From: Selenomonas bovis DSM 23594
GTDB lineage: Bacteria > Bacillota > Negativicutes > Selenomonadales > Selenomonadaceae
Length of the DNA stretch: 64,000 nt
Direction: 5' to 3'
Assembly (NCBI RefSeq): GCF_000381005.1
Contig: NZ_KB908387.1
Span: 21,046 to 85,045 of the forward strand
Positions within the stretch are counted from its first letter, which is position 1; each line of letters starts with the position of its first letter. This document shows positions 9,275-17,800 of this stretch, one piece after another. The translations under genes were made by a program, and so were the position numbers. Below the pieces are notes generated by a model that was not told the origin of the DNA, made no database searches, and saw nothing but the letters and a program-made list of their open reading frames with translations.

Positions 9275-9928
9275 TCAGCCGATCTTCGCCGTATGGATGA
9301 CCTTGTAACCCTTGTCCTCGATGGCCTTCGTGAGCGCCGCGATCTTTGCGTCGTCCGTGACGGAGGTGCGCACGACGATCTCGTAGCGGCCCGTCGGCTG
9401 GCGGCAGGTCACGAGGCTGTCGATGGAGTAGCCGCTGTCCGCGAATACGCCCGCGATGACAGCGACGACGCCGACCTTGTCCTCCGTGTCGATCGTGAAG
9501 CGCGTGCGGCCCTCCTCGAGCGCCATAACATCGACGAATGTCTTGAAGATATCCGTCTCTGTGATGATGCCGACGACGGCGCCGACGCTCGAGACGACGG
9601 GCAGACCGCCGACCTTCTCCTTGTACATGAGGAGCGCCGCCTCCTCGATCGTCGCGTCCTCGCCGACGCTGATGACGTTCACCTGCATGATGTCGCTCAC
9701 CTTGAGCTTCGAGAGCAGCGTCGTCACCTCGTAGCGCGAGAGCGTCGTCGCCGGCGACGGCGAGACGCGCATGATGTCCTTGTCGTTGAGGAAGCCGACG
9801 AGCTTGCCGTCCTCGACGACGGGCAGGCGGCGGAAATGACCTTTCTTCATGAGGCGTGCCGCCGTATCGATGCCGGTATCCGGCGTGACGACGGTCGGAT
9901 TCTTCGTCATGCGGTTTGCTACGAACAT
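9275..9928 (-). CDS. CBS-domain pair plus ACT-domain protein (AcuB-like)
   Basis: 217-aa cytoplasmic regulator-like protein. Two CBS domains cover about residues 1-130 (FVANRMTKNPTVVTPD and VSDIMQVNVISVGEDA are the two starts). An ACT domain covers about 140-217 (FTIDTEDKVGVVAVIAGVFA). CBS pairs usually bind adenosyl nucleotides and ACT domains usually bind amino acids, so the protein may sense both. There is no catalytic domain. It lies 111 bp after livF in the same direction and ends at a strong terminator, so co-transcription with the branched-chain amino acid transporter is likely. The AcuB name rests on domain order only, and the function is unproven. Confidence 0.85.
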   Translation of the reverse strand: MFVANRMTKNPTVVTPDTGIDTAARLMKKGHFRRLPVVEDGKLVGFLNDKDIMRVSPSPATTLSRYEVTTLLSKLKVSDIMQVNVISVGEDATIEEAALLMYKEKVGGLPVVSSVGAVVGIITETDIFKTFVDVMALEEGRTRFTIDTEDKVGVVAVIAGVFADSGYSIDSLVTCRQPTGRYEIVVRTSVTDDAKIAALTKAIEDKGYKVIHTAKIG

Positions 9929-10039
9929 AGTATCCCAACCTTTCCCTGCGGAGCCGCGCCCCCATCAGACGGCGACGGGCTCCGGTCTTTTGAAGCGCGG
10001 GAGCGCCTCCCGCGCGGAGCGAATGTGCCAAAGGGCGGC

Positions 10040-10756
10040 TCAGCCGCCGAGATAAGCCTTCTTGACCTCCTCGCTCGCGGCGAGCTCCGCCGCGGGGCCG
10101 GAGAGCGTGATACGCCCTGTCTCGAGCACGTAGGCGCGGCTCGCGATCGAGAGCGCCATGTTCGCGTTCTGCTCGACGAGCAGGACCGTCGTGCCGCTCT
10201 TGTTGATGTTCACGATGATGTTGAAAATCTCGCGGATGAGCAGCGGCGCGAGCCCCATCGACGGCTCATCGAGCAGGAGGAGCTTCGGCCGGCTCATGAG
10301 CGCGCGCCCCATCGCGAGCATCTGCTGCTCGCCGCCTGAGAGCGTGCCCGCGACCTGGTCGCGCCGCTCCTCGAGACGCGGGAAGAGCTCGAACACATGC
10401 CTTAGATCCGCCGCGATGCCGTCCTTGTCCTTGCGCGTGAACGCGCCGAGGTCGAGGTTCTCCATGACGGTCATCTCCGCGAAGATGCGCCGTCCCTCCG
10501 GTACCTGGGAGATGCCGCGCTTCACGATCTCGTGCGCCGGCACGCCCGCGATATTCTGTCCCTGGAACTCGATGGCGCCCGTCTTCGGCTTCAGGAGGCC
10601 GGAAATCGTGCGCAACGTCGTCGACTTGCCCGCGCCGTTCGCGCCGATGAGCGTGACGATCTCGCCCTCGTCCACCTCGAGAGAGATGCCCTTGAGCGCG
10701 TGGATCGCGCCGTAATATACATTGATATCATCTATTTTCAGCATTGGCTTTGCCAT
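10040..10756 (-). CDS. livF: Branched-chain amino acid ABC transporter ATP-binding protein LivF
   Basis: 238-aa ATPase, the second nucleotide-binding subunit of the HAAT-type Liv transporter. Walker A GANGAGKST, signature LSGGEQQ, Walker B LLLLDEPSMGL; Q-loop and H-loop (LVEQNA) are present. An in-frame ATG at 10765 overlaps the livG stop, but the GGAAGG Shine-Dalgarno abuts it. The ATG at 10756 (MAKPMLKI) has 9-nt spacing and is preferred. It is the last transporter gene of livH-M-G-F. Confidence 0.94.
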   Translation of the reverse strand: MAKPMLKIDDINVYYGAIHALKGISLEVDEGEIVTLIGANGAGKSTTLRTISGLLKPKTGAIEFQGQNIAGVPAHEIVKRGISQVPEGRRIFAEMTVMENLDLGAFTRKDKDGIAADLRHVFELFPRLEERRDQVAGTLSGGEQQMLAMGRALMSRPKLLLLDEPSMGLAPLLIREIFNIIVNINKSGTTVLLVEQNANMALSIASRAYVLETGRITLSGPAAELAASEEVKKAYLGG

Positions 10757-10761
10757 ATCGT

Positions 10762-11532
10762 TCATCCTTCCCCGCCGAGATACGCGCGGATGACCTCCGG
10801 GTTCTTCTTGATTTCCTCCGGCGTGCCCTCCGCGATGGTGCTGCCGTACTCGAGCACATAGATGCGCTCGCAGATGCCCATGACGAGGCTCATGTCGTGC
10901 TCGATGAGCAGGATGGTCAGGCCGAACTCCTTGCGGATCCAGCGGATCATGTCCATGAGCTCCTTCGTCTCCTGCGGGTTCATGCCCGCCGCAGGCTCGT
11001 CGAGCAGCAGGAGCTTCGGCTTCGTCGCGAGCGCGCGCGCGATCTCGAGGCGGCGCTGCGCGCCGTACGGGAGGTTCTTCGCCTTCTCATTCTCCTGCCC
11101 GTCGAGATGGAAGATCCGGAGCAGCCGGCGGCTCTCCTCCTCCACGCGCTCCTCCTCGCTGAAATAGCGGCCCATGCGCAGCACGGCCTCGAGCATGCCG
11201 TACTTCACATGACTGTGGAACGCGATCTTCACGTTGTCGAGCACGGAGAGCTCGGAGAAGAGGCGGATGTTCTGGAACGTGCGCGCGATGCCGCGCTGCG
11301 TGATCTGGTACGGCTTGAGCCCGACGATGGAATCGCCAGCGAACGTGATCTGCCCCGTCGTCGGCTGATAGACGCCCGTGAAGAGGTTGAACGCCGTCGT
11401 CTTGCCCGCACCATTCGGCCCGATGAGGCCGACGAGCTCGCCGGGATTGATATAGAAATTGAAATCCGAGACAGCCTTGAGGCCGCCGAAGACCTCAGAC
11501 ACATTCTCCGCCTTGAGCAGTGCATCACTCAT
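10762..11532 (-). CDS. livG: Branched-chain amino acid ABC transporter ATP-binding protein LivG
   Basis: 256-aa ATPase of the Liv system. Walker A GPNGAGKTT, the LivG-type signature LPYGAQRRLEIARAL in place of LSGGQ, and Walker B LLLLDEPAAGMNP followed by the long LivG-specific helix with METIxWIR-like spacing. It overlaps the livM 3' end by 8 bp. AGGGGG lies 8 nt before the ATG. Confidence 0.94.
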   Translation of the reverse strand: MSDALLKAENVSEVFGGLKAVSDFNFYINPGELVGLIGPNGAGKTTAFNLFTGVYQPTTGQITFAGDSIVGLKPYQITQRGIARTFQNIRLFSELSVLDNVKIAFHSHVKYGMLEAVLRMGRYFSEEERVEEESRRLLRIFHLDGQENEKAKNLPYGAQRRLEIARALATKPKLLLLDEPAAGMNPQETKELMDMIRWIRKEFGLTILLIEHDMSLVMGICERIYVLEYGSTIAEGTPEEIKKNPEVIRAYLGGEG

Positions 11533-12481
11533 GCTTGCGGCCCCCTTTCTTCAGCAGCTTGCGGAACGGCCCGTAGTCCGTGATCTCCATGTAGCCAAAG
11601 AGTCCCTGCGGACGGTAGAACATCAGGAGGATCAGCGCGAGCGCGTAGATGATCATGCGGAACTCCGGCCACGACGCGAGCGCCGCCGAGATGAACGTCA
11701 CGACGAACGCACCTGCGATGGAGCCCGTAATCGAGCCGAGGCCGCCGAGCACGACCATGATGAGGTAGTTGAACGACTGCATGAACGTGAAGGAGTTCGG
11801 GCTGATGAGGTAGAAGCTGTGCGCGAACAGGCCGCCCGCGACGCCCGCGAACGCCGCGCCGATGGTGAACGCCATGACCTTGTACTTCGTCGTATTGACG
11901 CCCATCGACTCCGCCGCGACCTCGTTCTCGCGGATCGCGAGGCAGGCGCGCCCGTCCGTCGAGTTGACGAAATTCTTGATGAAAAAGAGCGAAAACAGCA
12001 TGATGAAGAACACCCAGGCGAACGTCGTGTGGTGCGGGATGCCCTTGAAGCCAGCCGCGCCGCCGACGTAGTCGATGTTCATGATAGAGATGCGGATGAT
12101 CTCCGACATGCCGAGCGTCGCGATTGCGAGGTAGTCGCCGCGCAGGCGCAGCGTCGGGATGCCGACGAGGAAGCCGAGGAAGCCCGCGGCCGCGCCGCCT
12201 GCGAGCAGCGCGACGGCGAACGGCAGGTGGAAGAACGTCGTGAGCACGACGCCGACATACGCGCCGACCGCCATGAAGCCCGCATGGCCGAGGGAGAACT
12301 GCCCCGTGTAGCCGTTGATGAGGTTGAGGCTCACCGCCATGATGACGTTGATGCCGATGATGATGGAATTGAGCTGCCAGAACGAGCTCATGATGCGCTC
12401 CGTGATGAGCGTCTGAAGGACCGCAAAGATGACCAGGCCCAGGCCCAGCATGATGAGGTCATTCTTTCTCAGGTATTTCAT
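11525..12481 (-). CDS. livM: Branched-chain amino acid ABC transporter permease LivM
   Basis: 318-aa inner-membrane permease with about eight or nine hydrophobic segments. The conserved blocks LNLINGYTGQFSLGHAGFMAVGAY and LRLRGDYLAIATLGMSEIIR identify LivM. It pairs with LivH to form the channel. It lies 12 bp downstream of livH and overlaps livG. The Shine-Dalgarno AAGGAGG is 7 nt before the ATG. Confidence 0.94.
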   Translation of the reverse strand: MKYLRKNDLIMLGLGLVIFAVLQTLITERIMSSFWQLNSIIIGINVIMAVSLNLINGYTGQFSLGHAGFMAVGAYVGVVLTTFFHLPFAVALLAGGAAAGFLGFLVGIPTLRLRGDYLAIATLGMSEIIRISIMNIDYVGGAAGFKGIPHHTTFAWVFFIMLFSLFFIKNFVNSTDGRACLAIRENEVAAESMGVNTTKYKVMAFTIGAAFAGVAGGLFAHSFYLISPNSFTFMQSFNYLIMVVLGGLGSITGSIAGAFVVTFISAALASWPEFRMIIYALALILLMFYRPQGLFGYMEITDYGPFRKLLKKGGRKHE

Positions 12482-12493
12482 ACGATGACCTCC

Positions 12494-13381
12494 TTAGACC
12501 TTTTCCTTCGTATCCTTGCCGAAGATGCCCGCCGGCCGCACGAGCAGCACGAGGATGAGGATGGCGAATGCGGCCGCGTCGCGGAATGTCGATGAGATGA
12601 ACCCCGAGACGAGCGCCTCGACGATGCCGAGGATGAGCCCGCCGACGACAGCGCCCGGCAGGATGCCGATGCCGCCGAGTACAGCCGCGACAAACGCCTT
12701 CATGCCCGGCATGATGCCCATGAGCGGGTCGATGGAGTTATAGTAGACGCCGACGAGCACACCCGCGACCGCCGCGAGCGCCGAGCCGATACCGAACGTG
12801 AGCGAGATGATGCGGTCGGAGTCGATGCCCATGAGCTGCGCCGTCTCCGTATCGAACGACGCCGCGCGCATCGCCTTGCCCGTCTTCGTCTTCTGCACGA
12901 TGTAGGTGAGCACGACCATGAGGACCGCCGTGATGCCGAGGATCAGCATCTGCTGGCCGTTGATGACGATGCCCGCGATGTTCACCGCGACATCGCCGAA
13001 CATCGCCGGGAACGTGCGCGGCGTCGGCGAGACGAAATACATCGTCGTGTACTCGAGGAAGAACGACACGCCGATGGCCGTGATGAGCACCGAGATGCGC
13101 GGCGCATGACGCAGAGGCTTATAGGCGAGCCGCTCGACGACCATGCCGAGGAAGCCCGTCACGACGAGCGAGATGAGCAACGACGGCACGATGGAGAGAT
13201 GCGCCTGCGTGATGGCGAAGAAGCCGATGTAGGCGCCCACCATATAGATATCGCCGTGGGCGAAGTTGATGAGCTTGATGATGCCGTAGATCATCGTATA
13301 GCCCAGCGCAATCAATGCATAGATGCTCCCCAGCGAGATGCCGTTGACAAGCTGCTGCATGACCTGCTGCAATAGTTCCAT
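12494..13381 (-). CDS. livH: Branched-chain amino acid ABC transporter permease LivH
   Basis: 295-aa inner-membrane permease. It begins MELLQQVMQQLVNGISLGS and carries YALIALGYTMIYGIIKLINFAHGD split over the first helices, the classic LivH block. The frame is open 38 codons further upstream, but GGGAGG before the ATG at 13381 and the family N-terminus decide the start. It is first of the membrane/ATPase genes, separated from livJ by a terminator, a usual way of making more binding protein than transporter. Confidence 0.94.
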   Translation of the reverse strand: MELLQQVMQQLVNGISLGSIYALIALGYTMIYGIIKLINFAHGDIYMVGAYIGFFAITQAHLSIVPSLLISLVVTGFLGMVVERLAYKPLRHAPRISVLITAIGVSFFLEYTTMYFVSPTPRTFPAMFGDVAVNIAGIVINGQQMLILGITAVLMVVLTYIVQKTKTGKAMRAASFDTETAQLMGIDSDRIISLTFGIGSALAAVAGVLVGVYYNSIDPLMGIMPGMKAFVAAVLGGIGILPGAVVGGLILGIVEALVSGFISSTFRDAAAFAILILVLLVRPAGIFGKDTKEKV

Positions 13382-13538
13382 AAAGATACCTCCCGTAGAG
13401 GCGCCCAGGCGGTGCGCCTGGATTGCCTCGCCGCGGGATGGAGACACTCCGTCCCGCGTTCCTGGAAATCGAGCCTGCAAAACCATTGGCCGCAACCGCA
13501 GGCTCCTGCGGAATCACGGCTGCGGCGCAGTTCCTTAC

Positions 13539-13569
13539 GGAAGTGCTGTTTCATTCAGCGCTTCCTTAC
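13539..13569. repeat. Degenerate solo end of repeat family 2
   Basis: CGGAAGTGCTGTTTCATTCA followed by GCGCTTCCTTA resembles, with several differences, the end of the MITE-like element at 52215-52375. It sits between the livJ terminator and livH. Confidence 0.4.
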
Positions 13570-13570
13570 A

Positions 13571-13595
13571 TAAAGAAAGGGGGCCAAAGCCCCCT
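13571..13595 (-). terminator. Intrinsic terminator between livJ and livH
   Basis: Stem AGGGGGC/GCCCCCT (13578-13584 and 13589-13595), 4-nt loop, then TTCTTTA on the minus strand, 18 bp after the livJ stop. Probably partial, letting some transcription into livH. Confidence 0.8.
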
Positions 13596-13613
13596 CGGAA
13601 GTGATTTTCCTAC

Positions 13614-14786
13614 TCAGTCAGCGTCCGGCATGATCTTAGCAACCATGACGCGGTCGCCGCCCTTGTTCTCCAGGATGACCGCCTGCTTGATCGGGTTGTG
13701 GTTCTTGTCCATCGTGATGGTACCCGTACCGACCTTCAGGTCCTTCGTCTCCTCGAGCGCCTTGCGGATGGCCTCAGGATCATCGCTGCCAGCGCGCTTG
13801 ATCGCGTCGACGAGCATCTTGCCCGCATCGTAGCCGAGGGCCGCGAAGACGTTCGGCGCATGGCCGTATTCCTTCGTGAACGCATCGACGAAGCCCTTCA
13901 CGGACTCATCTTTGTCAGAGTAATGCGTGCTGAAATACGTGTTGTTCAGCGCATCCGCACCGGCGATGTCCGCGACCTTTGGATCATCCCAGCCGTCCGT
14001 GCCGAGGATCGGGCAGGTGATGCCGAGCTCGCGCGCCTGCTTCACGATCTTGCCGACCTCCTCATAGTAGGCCGGAACGAAGATGACATCCGCGTTCGCC
14101 GCCTTGAGCGTCGTCAGCGTCGCCTTGAAATCCGTATCCTTCGCGACGAAGGCCTGCTGGTCGAGCACCTTGCCGCCCGCGGCCTCGAACTTCTCCTTGA
14201 ACACCTTGCCGAGGCTCTTGGAGTAATCCGTGCTGTTATCTACATAAATAACTGCCGTCTTGGCCTTGAGGTTCTCTGCGGCGAACTTCGCCATGACGGA
14301 GCCCTGCTGCGGATCTATGAAGCAGCTGCGGAAGATGTACGGCTTCACCTGGCCGCTCTCCACCGTGACGTCCGGACTCGTCGCATCCGGCGCGATGACC
14401 GGCACCTTGTTGTCCGTCGCTACCTGCGACTCAGCGATGACATTCGCCGTGACCGCCGGGCCGACGATGACCTTGACCTTGTCGTCCGAGATGAGCTTCG
14501 TCGCCGCGTTGACGGCCTCCGACGCCTCCGACTTGTTGTCGGCATCGACGATCGTGATCTTCTTGCCATTGACGCCGCCCGCGTCATTGACTTCCTTGAT
14601 CGCGAGCTTCAGACCGTCGAGCGTCGCCGCGCCGTAGTTCGCGACATTGCCCGTCATCTCGAAGTTCGCGCCAATCTTGATCTCGTCGCTCTTCGCCTCA
14701 TTACCGCAGCCCGCGAGTACGCCGCCCACGAACAGCGCGCCGAGCAGGCCGGCTGCCAGTCTCAGATGCTTCCTGCTGAAATTCAT
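13614..14786 (-). CDS. livJ: Branched-chain amino acid ABC transporter substrate-binding lipoprotein
   Basis: 390-aa periplasmic-type binding protein (Peripla_BP_6, LivJ/BraC family). It has a lipoprotein signal peptide with the lipobox L-A-G-C, Cys at residue 27, so it is membrane-anchored. The mature protein shows IKIGANFEMTGNVANYG and AVNDAGGVNGKKI, typical of the family, and the C-terminal DVVRDKNHNPIK-like segment (TITMDKNHNPIKQAV). It is the first gene of the liv cluster with a near-consensus promoter upstream. The ligand is inferred from the family and the neighbouring livHMGF. Confidence 0.93.
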   Translation of the reverse strand: MNFSRKHLRLAAGLLGALFVGGVLAGCGNEAKSDEIKIGANFEMTGNVANYGAATLDGLKLAIKEVNDAGGVNGKKITIVDADNKSEASEAVNAATKLISDDKVKVIVGPAVTANVIAESQVATDNKVPVIAPDATSPDVTVESGQVKPYIFRSCFIDPQQGSVMAKFAAENLKAKTAVIYVDNSTDYSKSLGKVFKEKFEAAGGKVLDQQAFVAKDTDFKATLTTLKAANADVIFVPAYYEEVGKIVKQARELGITCPILGTDGWDDPKVADIAGADALNNTYFSTHYSDKDESVKGFVDAFTKEYGHAPNVFAALGYDAGKMLVDAIKRAGSDDPEAIRKALEETKDLKVGTGTITMDKNHNPIKQAVILENKGGDRVMVAKIMPDAD

Positions 14787-14866
14787 AAGAACCCTTCCTT
14801 TCCTCTCTGACGAGAGTCCCCGGCAGCTCTTTCCGTTTCCCAGCCGCCGATGAACTTGATGAACCC

Positions 14867-14895
14867 ATTATAAGTTACGCATTTACATGCGTCAA
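14867..14895 (-). promoter_or_regulatory. Predicted promoter of livJ
   Basis: Minus strand TTGACG, 17 bp, TATAAT, about 80 bp upstream of the livJ ATG. A near-perfect housekeeping-sigma promoter. The spacer holds the small palindrome GCATGTAAATGC, a possible operator (inference). Confidence 0.8.
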
Positions 14896-15249
14896 GAGAA
14901 AAACTGTAGGAATACACGAATATACGATATATTTGTCCAGTAAAAAAGGACATCGCCACATCCGCCAACGCCGAAAGATAGCAGATGCCGCTTTTTCCGC
15001 GCCCATGCGCCGTTCCCCAAAAGCTCCGCCATACACACCTGTTCTGCACAGGCGCCCTCCACCGCCGTCTCCTCGCCGCCGCTGCCACCAACATGAACGA
15101 GATTTCCTCATAAAAAACATCCCCCCAGGAAGGAAAATCCTCTTCGGCGTCGAAAATTAGAAAGTAGCGTATCGAGCCGCGCAGCGTCGAGCATCACCTG
15201 CGCAAGGGAAGCGGCTTCCGCCGTCATCATATCGGAAAGGAGCGATCGC
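14896..15249. other. Divergent intergenic region without a recognised gene
   Basis: Space between the divergent livJ and the TPR gene. The first part is AT-rich, the rest GC-rich with pyrimidine-rich runs. I see no RNA gene, no convincing small ORF and no clear -10/-35 pair for the plus-strand gene. The GGAAAGGAG Shine-Dalgarno of the TPR gene is at its right end. Confidence 0.5.
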
Positions 15250-16788
15250 ATGGCGTATCTTCTCATGACAGCTGGCATCATGGCGCTCGGGCTCTTTCTC
15301 GCCAGTCGGCTCGCGAACGCCTGCGGCTTCCTCGTCAAGGGCAGGGCGCTCGCCCTCGCGGGGCTCCTCGCCTGCGGCATCGCTGTGGTGCTCCCCATCC
15401 TCGCGCCCTTTCTCACGCGCGACTACTATTGGAAGCTCGGCGGCCTCGTCCTCATCGCTGCGCTGCTCGTGACGGCGTACAACGCGCGCCTCGTGAAAAA
15501 GGATCTGGCAGCGGCCGAGCAGGCCGCTGCGGAAACACCTGCCTCCACAACGCCGCCGGAGCAGACGCCGGAACAGATGCCAGAGGCCGCGCGGCAGGCA
15601 GAAGAACAGGCAGGCGAAGCGCGGCCGGACATACCGACGCCTCCCGCACGGCCAGCGGCTGCCGCAAACAAGGAAAGCGACAACGCAGCGCCTGCACTGG
15701 ACGCACCGGCACCGCCGCAGGCTGCGCCCCCCGTGGCGGCTACGGCACCGCCAGCACCCGCTCCGGGCCCCGCCCCAGCGGACGCACGCGCAGACACTAC
15801 CGCAGCGCAAACGCCACAGGAAGAGGCACTGCCCGCGACAGACGCCGCAGCGCAGCCACCACAGGAAAAGGCACTGCCCGCGACAGACGCCGCAGCGCAG
15901 CCGCCACAGGAAACGGCACTGCCCACGACAGACGCCGCAGCGCAGCCGCCACAGGAAACGGCACTGCCCACGACAGACGCCGCAGCGCAGCCGCCACAGG
16001 AAACGGCACTGCCCGCGACAGACGCCGCAGCGCAGCCGCCGCAGGAAACGGCACTGTCCGCGGCAGAGCCACCACAGGAAGAGGCTGCGTCCACGGCAGA
16101 CACGGCACGTCAGGCACCACAGGCGGAGGCTCCGCCTGTCCCCATCGCGCCTGCAACCTTCATCAAGGAGGACAGCCGTCCTCCGCAGGATGCGGCACCG
16201 CCGCCACCCCCCGGGACAGAGGAACACGCTTCCGCGCGCCATGCGCCAGCGGCACAGATGCCGGAAGGACACACGCCAGAGAAGCGGCCGCCAGAGACAG
16301 CGGCACAGGCATCGGAAAAACACGCGCCGGAGAAACGTCTGACAGAGGACCAGGCGCCGGAGGCGCCCTGGGCCAAAGACATCGTCGCGCTCACAACGCT
16401 TGACGCCTTCCTCGACTACGCCTACGCCGCGCAGCAGCGCGGCGACATCCCGCGCGCGCTCGCCGCGTACCGCGAGGCGCTCAAGAGATACTCCGGCGAT
16501 CCCTATGTTCCCTATCTCTTCATCGACCTCGGCAACCTTTGCAAGCAGCAGGCGCGCTACGCCGACTGCATCGAGGTCTACCGACGGGGCCTCCGGCTCC
16601 CCATCATCGCAGAGAACGAAGCCATGGCAGAGGAATTCCGCAAGAACATCCGCTACCTGCGCATCGTTTATCATATTTTAGAAAAGCATCAAGCGCTCAC
16701 GACGCCTTTCGGCAGCATCCCGCAGACCTACCGTGCGGAAATCGAGACTGCCTACCAGGCAGCGCAGGCGCAGCATCACGGCAGCTGA
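15250..16788 (+). CDS. Membrane-anchored Pro/Ala-rich protein with a C-terminal TPR domain, function unknown
   Basis: 512 aa. Three N-terminal hydrophobic segments (about residues 3-20, 31-55 and 62-76) anchor it in the membrane. Residues about 90-375 are low-complexity Ala/Pro/Gln/Glu, including tandem 15-residue units of the type ATDAAAQPPQEKALP. Residues about 385-500 form TPR-like helices (YAAQQRGDIPRALAAYREAL, then LGNLCKQQARYADCIEVYRR). The layout suggests an inner-membrane protein with a long flexible spacer displaying a protein-protein interaction module. I do not recognise an orthologue. The gene is followed after 42 bp by the PRC-barrel gene and is probably co-transcribed. The long minus-strand frame opposite it is a shadow. 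Confidence 0.75.
   Translation: MAYLLMTAGIMALGLFLASRLANACGFLVKGRALALAGLLACGIAVVLPILAPFLTRDYYWKLGGLVLIAALLVTAYNARLVKKDLAAAEQAAAETPASTTPPEQTPEQMPEAARQAEEQAGEARPDIPTPPARPAAAANKESDNAAPALDAPAPPQAAPPVAATAPPAPAPGPAPADARADTTAAQTPQEEALPATDAAAQPPQEKALPATDAAAQPPQETALPTTDAAAQPPQETALPTTDAAAQPPQETALPATDAAAQPPQETALSAAEPPQEEAASTADTARQAPQAEAPPVPIAPATFIKEDSRPPQDAAPPPPPGTEEHASARHAPAAQMPEGHTPEKRPPETAAQASEKHAPEKRLTEDQAPEAPWAKDIVALTTLDAFLDYAYAAQQRGDIPRALAAYREALKRYSGDPYVPYLFIDLGNLCKQQARYADCIEVYRRGLRLPIIAENEAMAEEFRKNIRYLRIVYHILEKHQALTTPFGSIPQTYRAEIETAYQAAQAQHHGS
15796..16065 (+). repeat. 45-bp coding minisatellite, about six units
   Basis: Units start at 15796 (degenerate), 15841, 15886, 15931, 15976 and 16021, each 45 bp = 15 codons. 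They keep the frame of the TPR gene, so copy-number change would lengthen or shorten the linker without breaking the frame. Confidence 0.9.
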
Positions 16789-16830
16789 CGGCCCCGTGCC
16801 CCTGCCAGAACCACCATTGGAGGAATACGA

Positions 16831-17724
16831 ATGAAGAAAAGTGTAGAAATCCTCGGCCTTCCCATCATCAGCATCACCGAGGGCCGCGAACTCGGCATGA
16901 GCAAGACGCTCCTCATCGACGCGAAGAACGGCACCGTGGCAGCCATCACCATCGAGGATGAAGACTGGTACCGCGGCGTCAAGCTCATCCCCTACGAATC
17001 CGTCATCGCTATCGGCGACGACGCCGTGACCGTCACGAACAGCGAGAATATCCTCACACTCGACGATGCCGGCGACTACGAACAGCTGCTCGACGACAAC
17101 ATCCGCATCATCGGCACGAAGGCCATCACGAAATCCGGCTCCATCCAGGGCAAGATCTCTGAGCTCTACATCGGCGACGACGGCAAGATCGAGAAATGCG
17201 AGATCACGGCCCCCGACGGCACGACGAGCGATGTGACTGCAGACCAGATTTCCATCTTCGGCAAGCAGGTCACCGTCATCGACCCGAGCAGCGAAAAAAA
17301 AAATGAGCCGGTAGCCGCACCTGCTCCTGCGGCAGCGGCACCAGCCAAAGAGGCACCTGCACCGGAAGCTCCCGCCAAAGAACCCGCAGCCCCCAAGGCA
17401 GAGGTGAAACCTGATCTGCCAAAGGCCGCAGCGGAAAAACCGGCAGCCAAACCCGCACCGGCTCCCGCAGCCCCCAAGACTCCGGAAAAGCCCGCCGCGC
17501 CCGCACCGAAACCAGCACCGAAAGCTGACCCGAAACAGGCGGCCGCCGACAAGGCCACCGAGGAGCGCCATCGCCGCTTCCTGCTTGGCAAGAAAGCGAC
17601 GCGCACCATCAAGATGGACAACGGCATCGTCATTGTCGAGGAAGGCCAGGACATCACGGAGGAAGTTCTGCAGAAGGCCAAGCTCGCGAACAAGTTCATC
17701 GAGCTTTCCATGAACGTCCAGTAA
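16831..17724 (+). CDS. PRC-barrel domain protein with Ala/Pro-rich linker
   Basis: 297 aa, no signal peptide. Residues 1-75 and about 76-150 look like two PRC-barrel domains (VEILGLPIISITEGRELG; GSIQGKISELYIGDDGKIEK). Residues about 160-240 are an Ala/Pro/Lys-rich linker. The last 55 residues form a separate small domain (KKATRTIKMDNGIVIVEEGQ). PRC barrels occur in RimM, photosynthetic reaction centre H subunits and uncharacterised spore or envelope proteins, so the role is open. GGAGG precedes the ATG by 7 nt. It ends at a bidirectional terminator. Confidence 0.8.
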   Translation: MKKSVEILGLPIISITEGRELGMSKTLLIDAKNGTVAAITIEDEDWYRGVKLIPYESVIAIGDDAVTVTNSENILTLDDAGDYEQLLDDNIRIIGTKAITKSGSIQGKISELYIGDDGKIEKCEITAPDGTTSDVTADQISIFGKQVTVIDPSSEKKNEPVAAPAPAAAAPAKEAPAPEAPAKEPAAPKAEVKPDLPKAAAEKPAAKPAPAPAAPKTPEKPAAPAPKPAPKADPKQAAADKATEERHRRFLLGKKATRTIKMDNGIVIVEEGQDITEEVLQKAKLANKFIELSMNVQ

Positions 17725-17739
17725 ATCGCAACAATAAAG

Positions 17740-17790
17740 ACAAAAAGAAGGCAGTCATCGAAACGGATTTCGATGACTGCCTTCTCGTAT
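17740..17790. terminator. Bidirectional intrinsic terminator
   Basis: Perfect 17-bp stem (arms 17747-17763 and 17768-17784), 4-nt loop CGGA, an A-run on the left and a T-rich stretch on the right. It serves the plus-strand PRC gene and the minus-strand gene ending at 17801. Confidence 0.85.
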
Positions 17791-17800
17791 TCTCTATCTT

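Noticed and set aside
14933..15160. Small open frames in the livJ-TPR intergenic region
   Set aside because: No Shine-Dalgarno, biased Pro/His/Arg composition and no conserved motif.
15796..16065. Regular repeats that could suggest a CRISPR array
   Set aside because: Units are contiguous 45-bp codon-phase repeats with no unique spacers and lie inside a coding frame.
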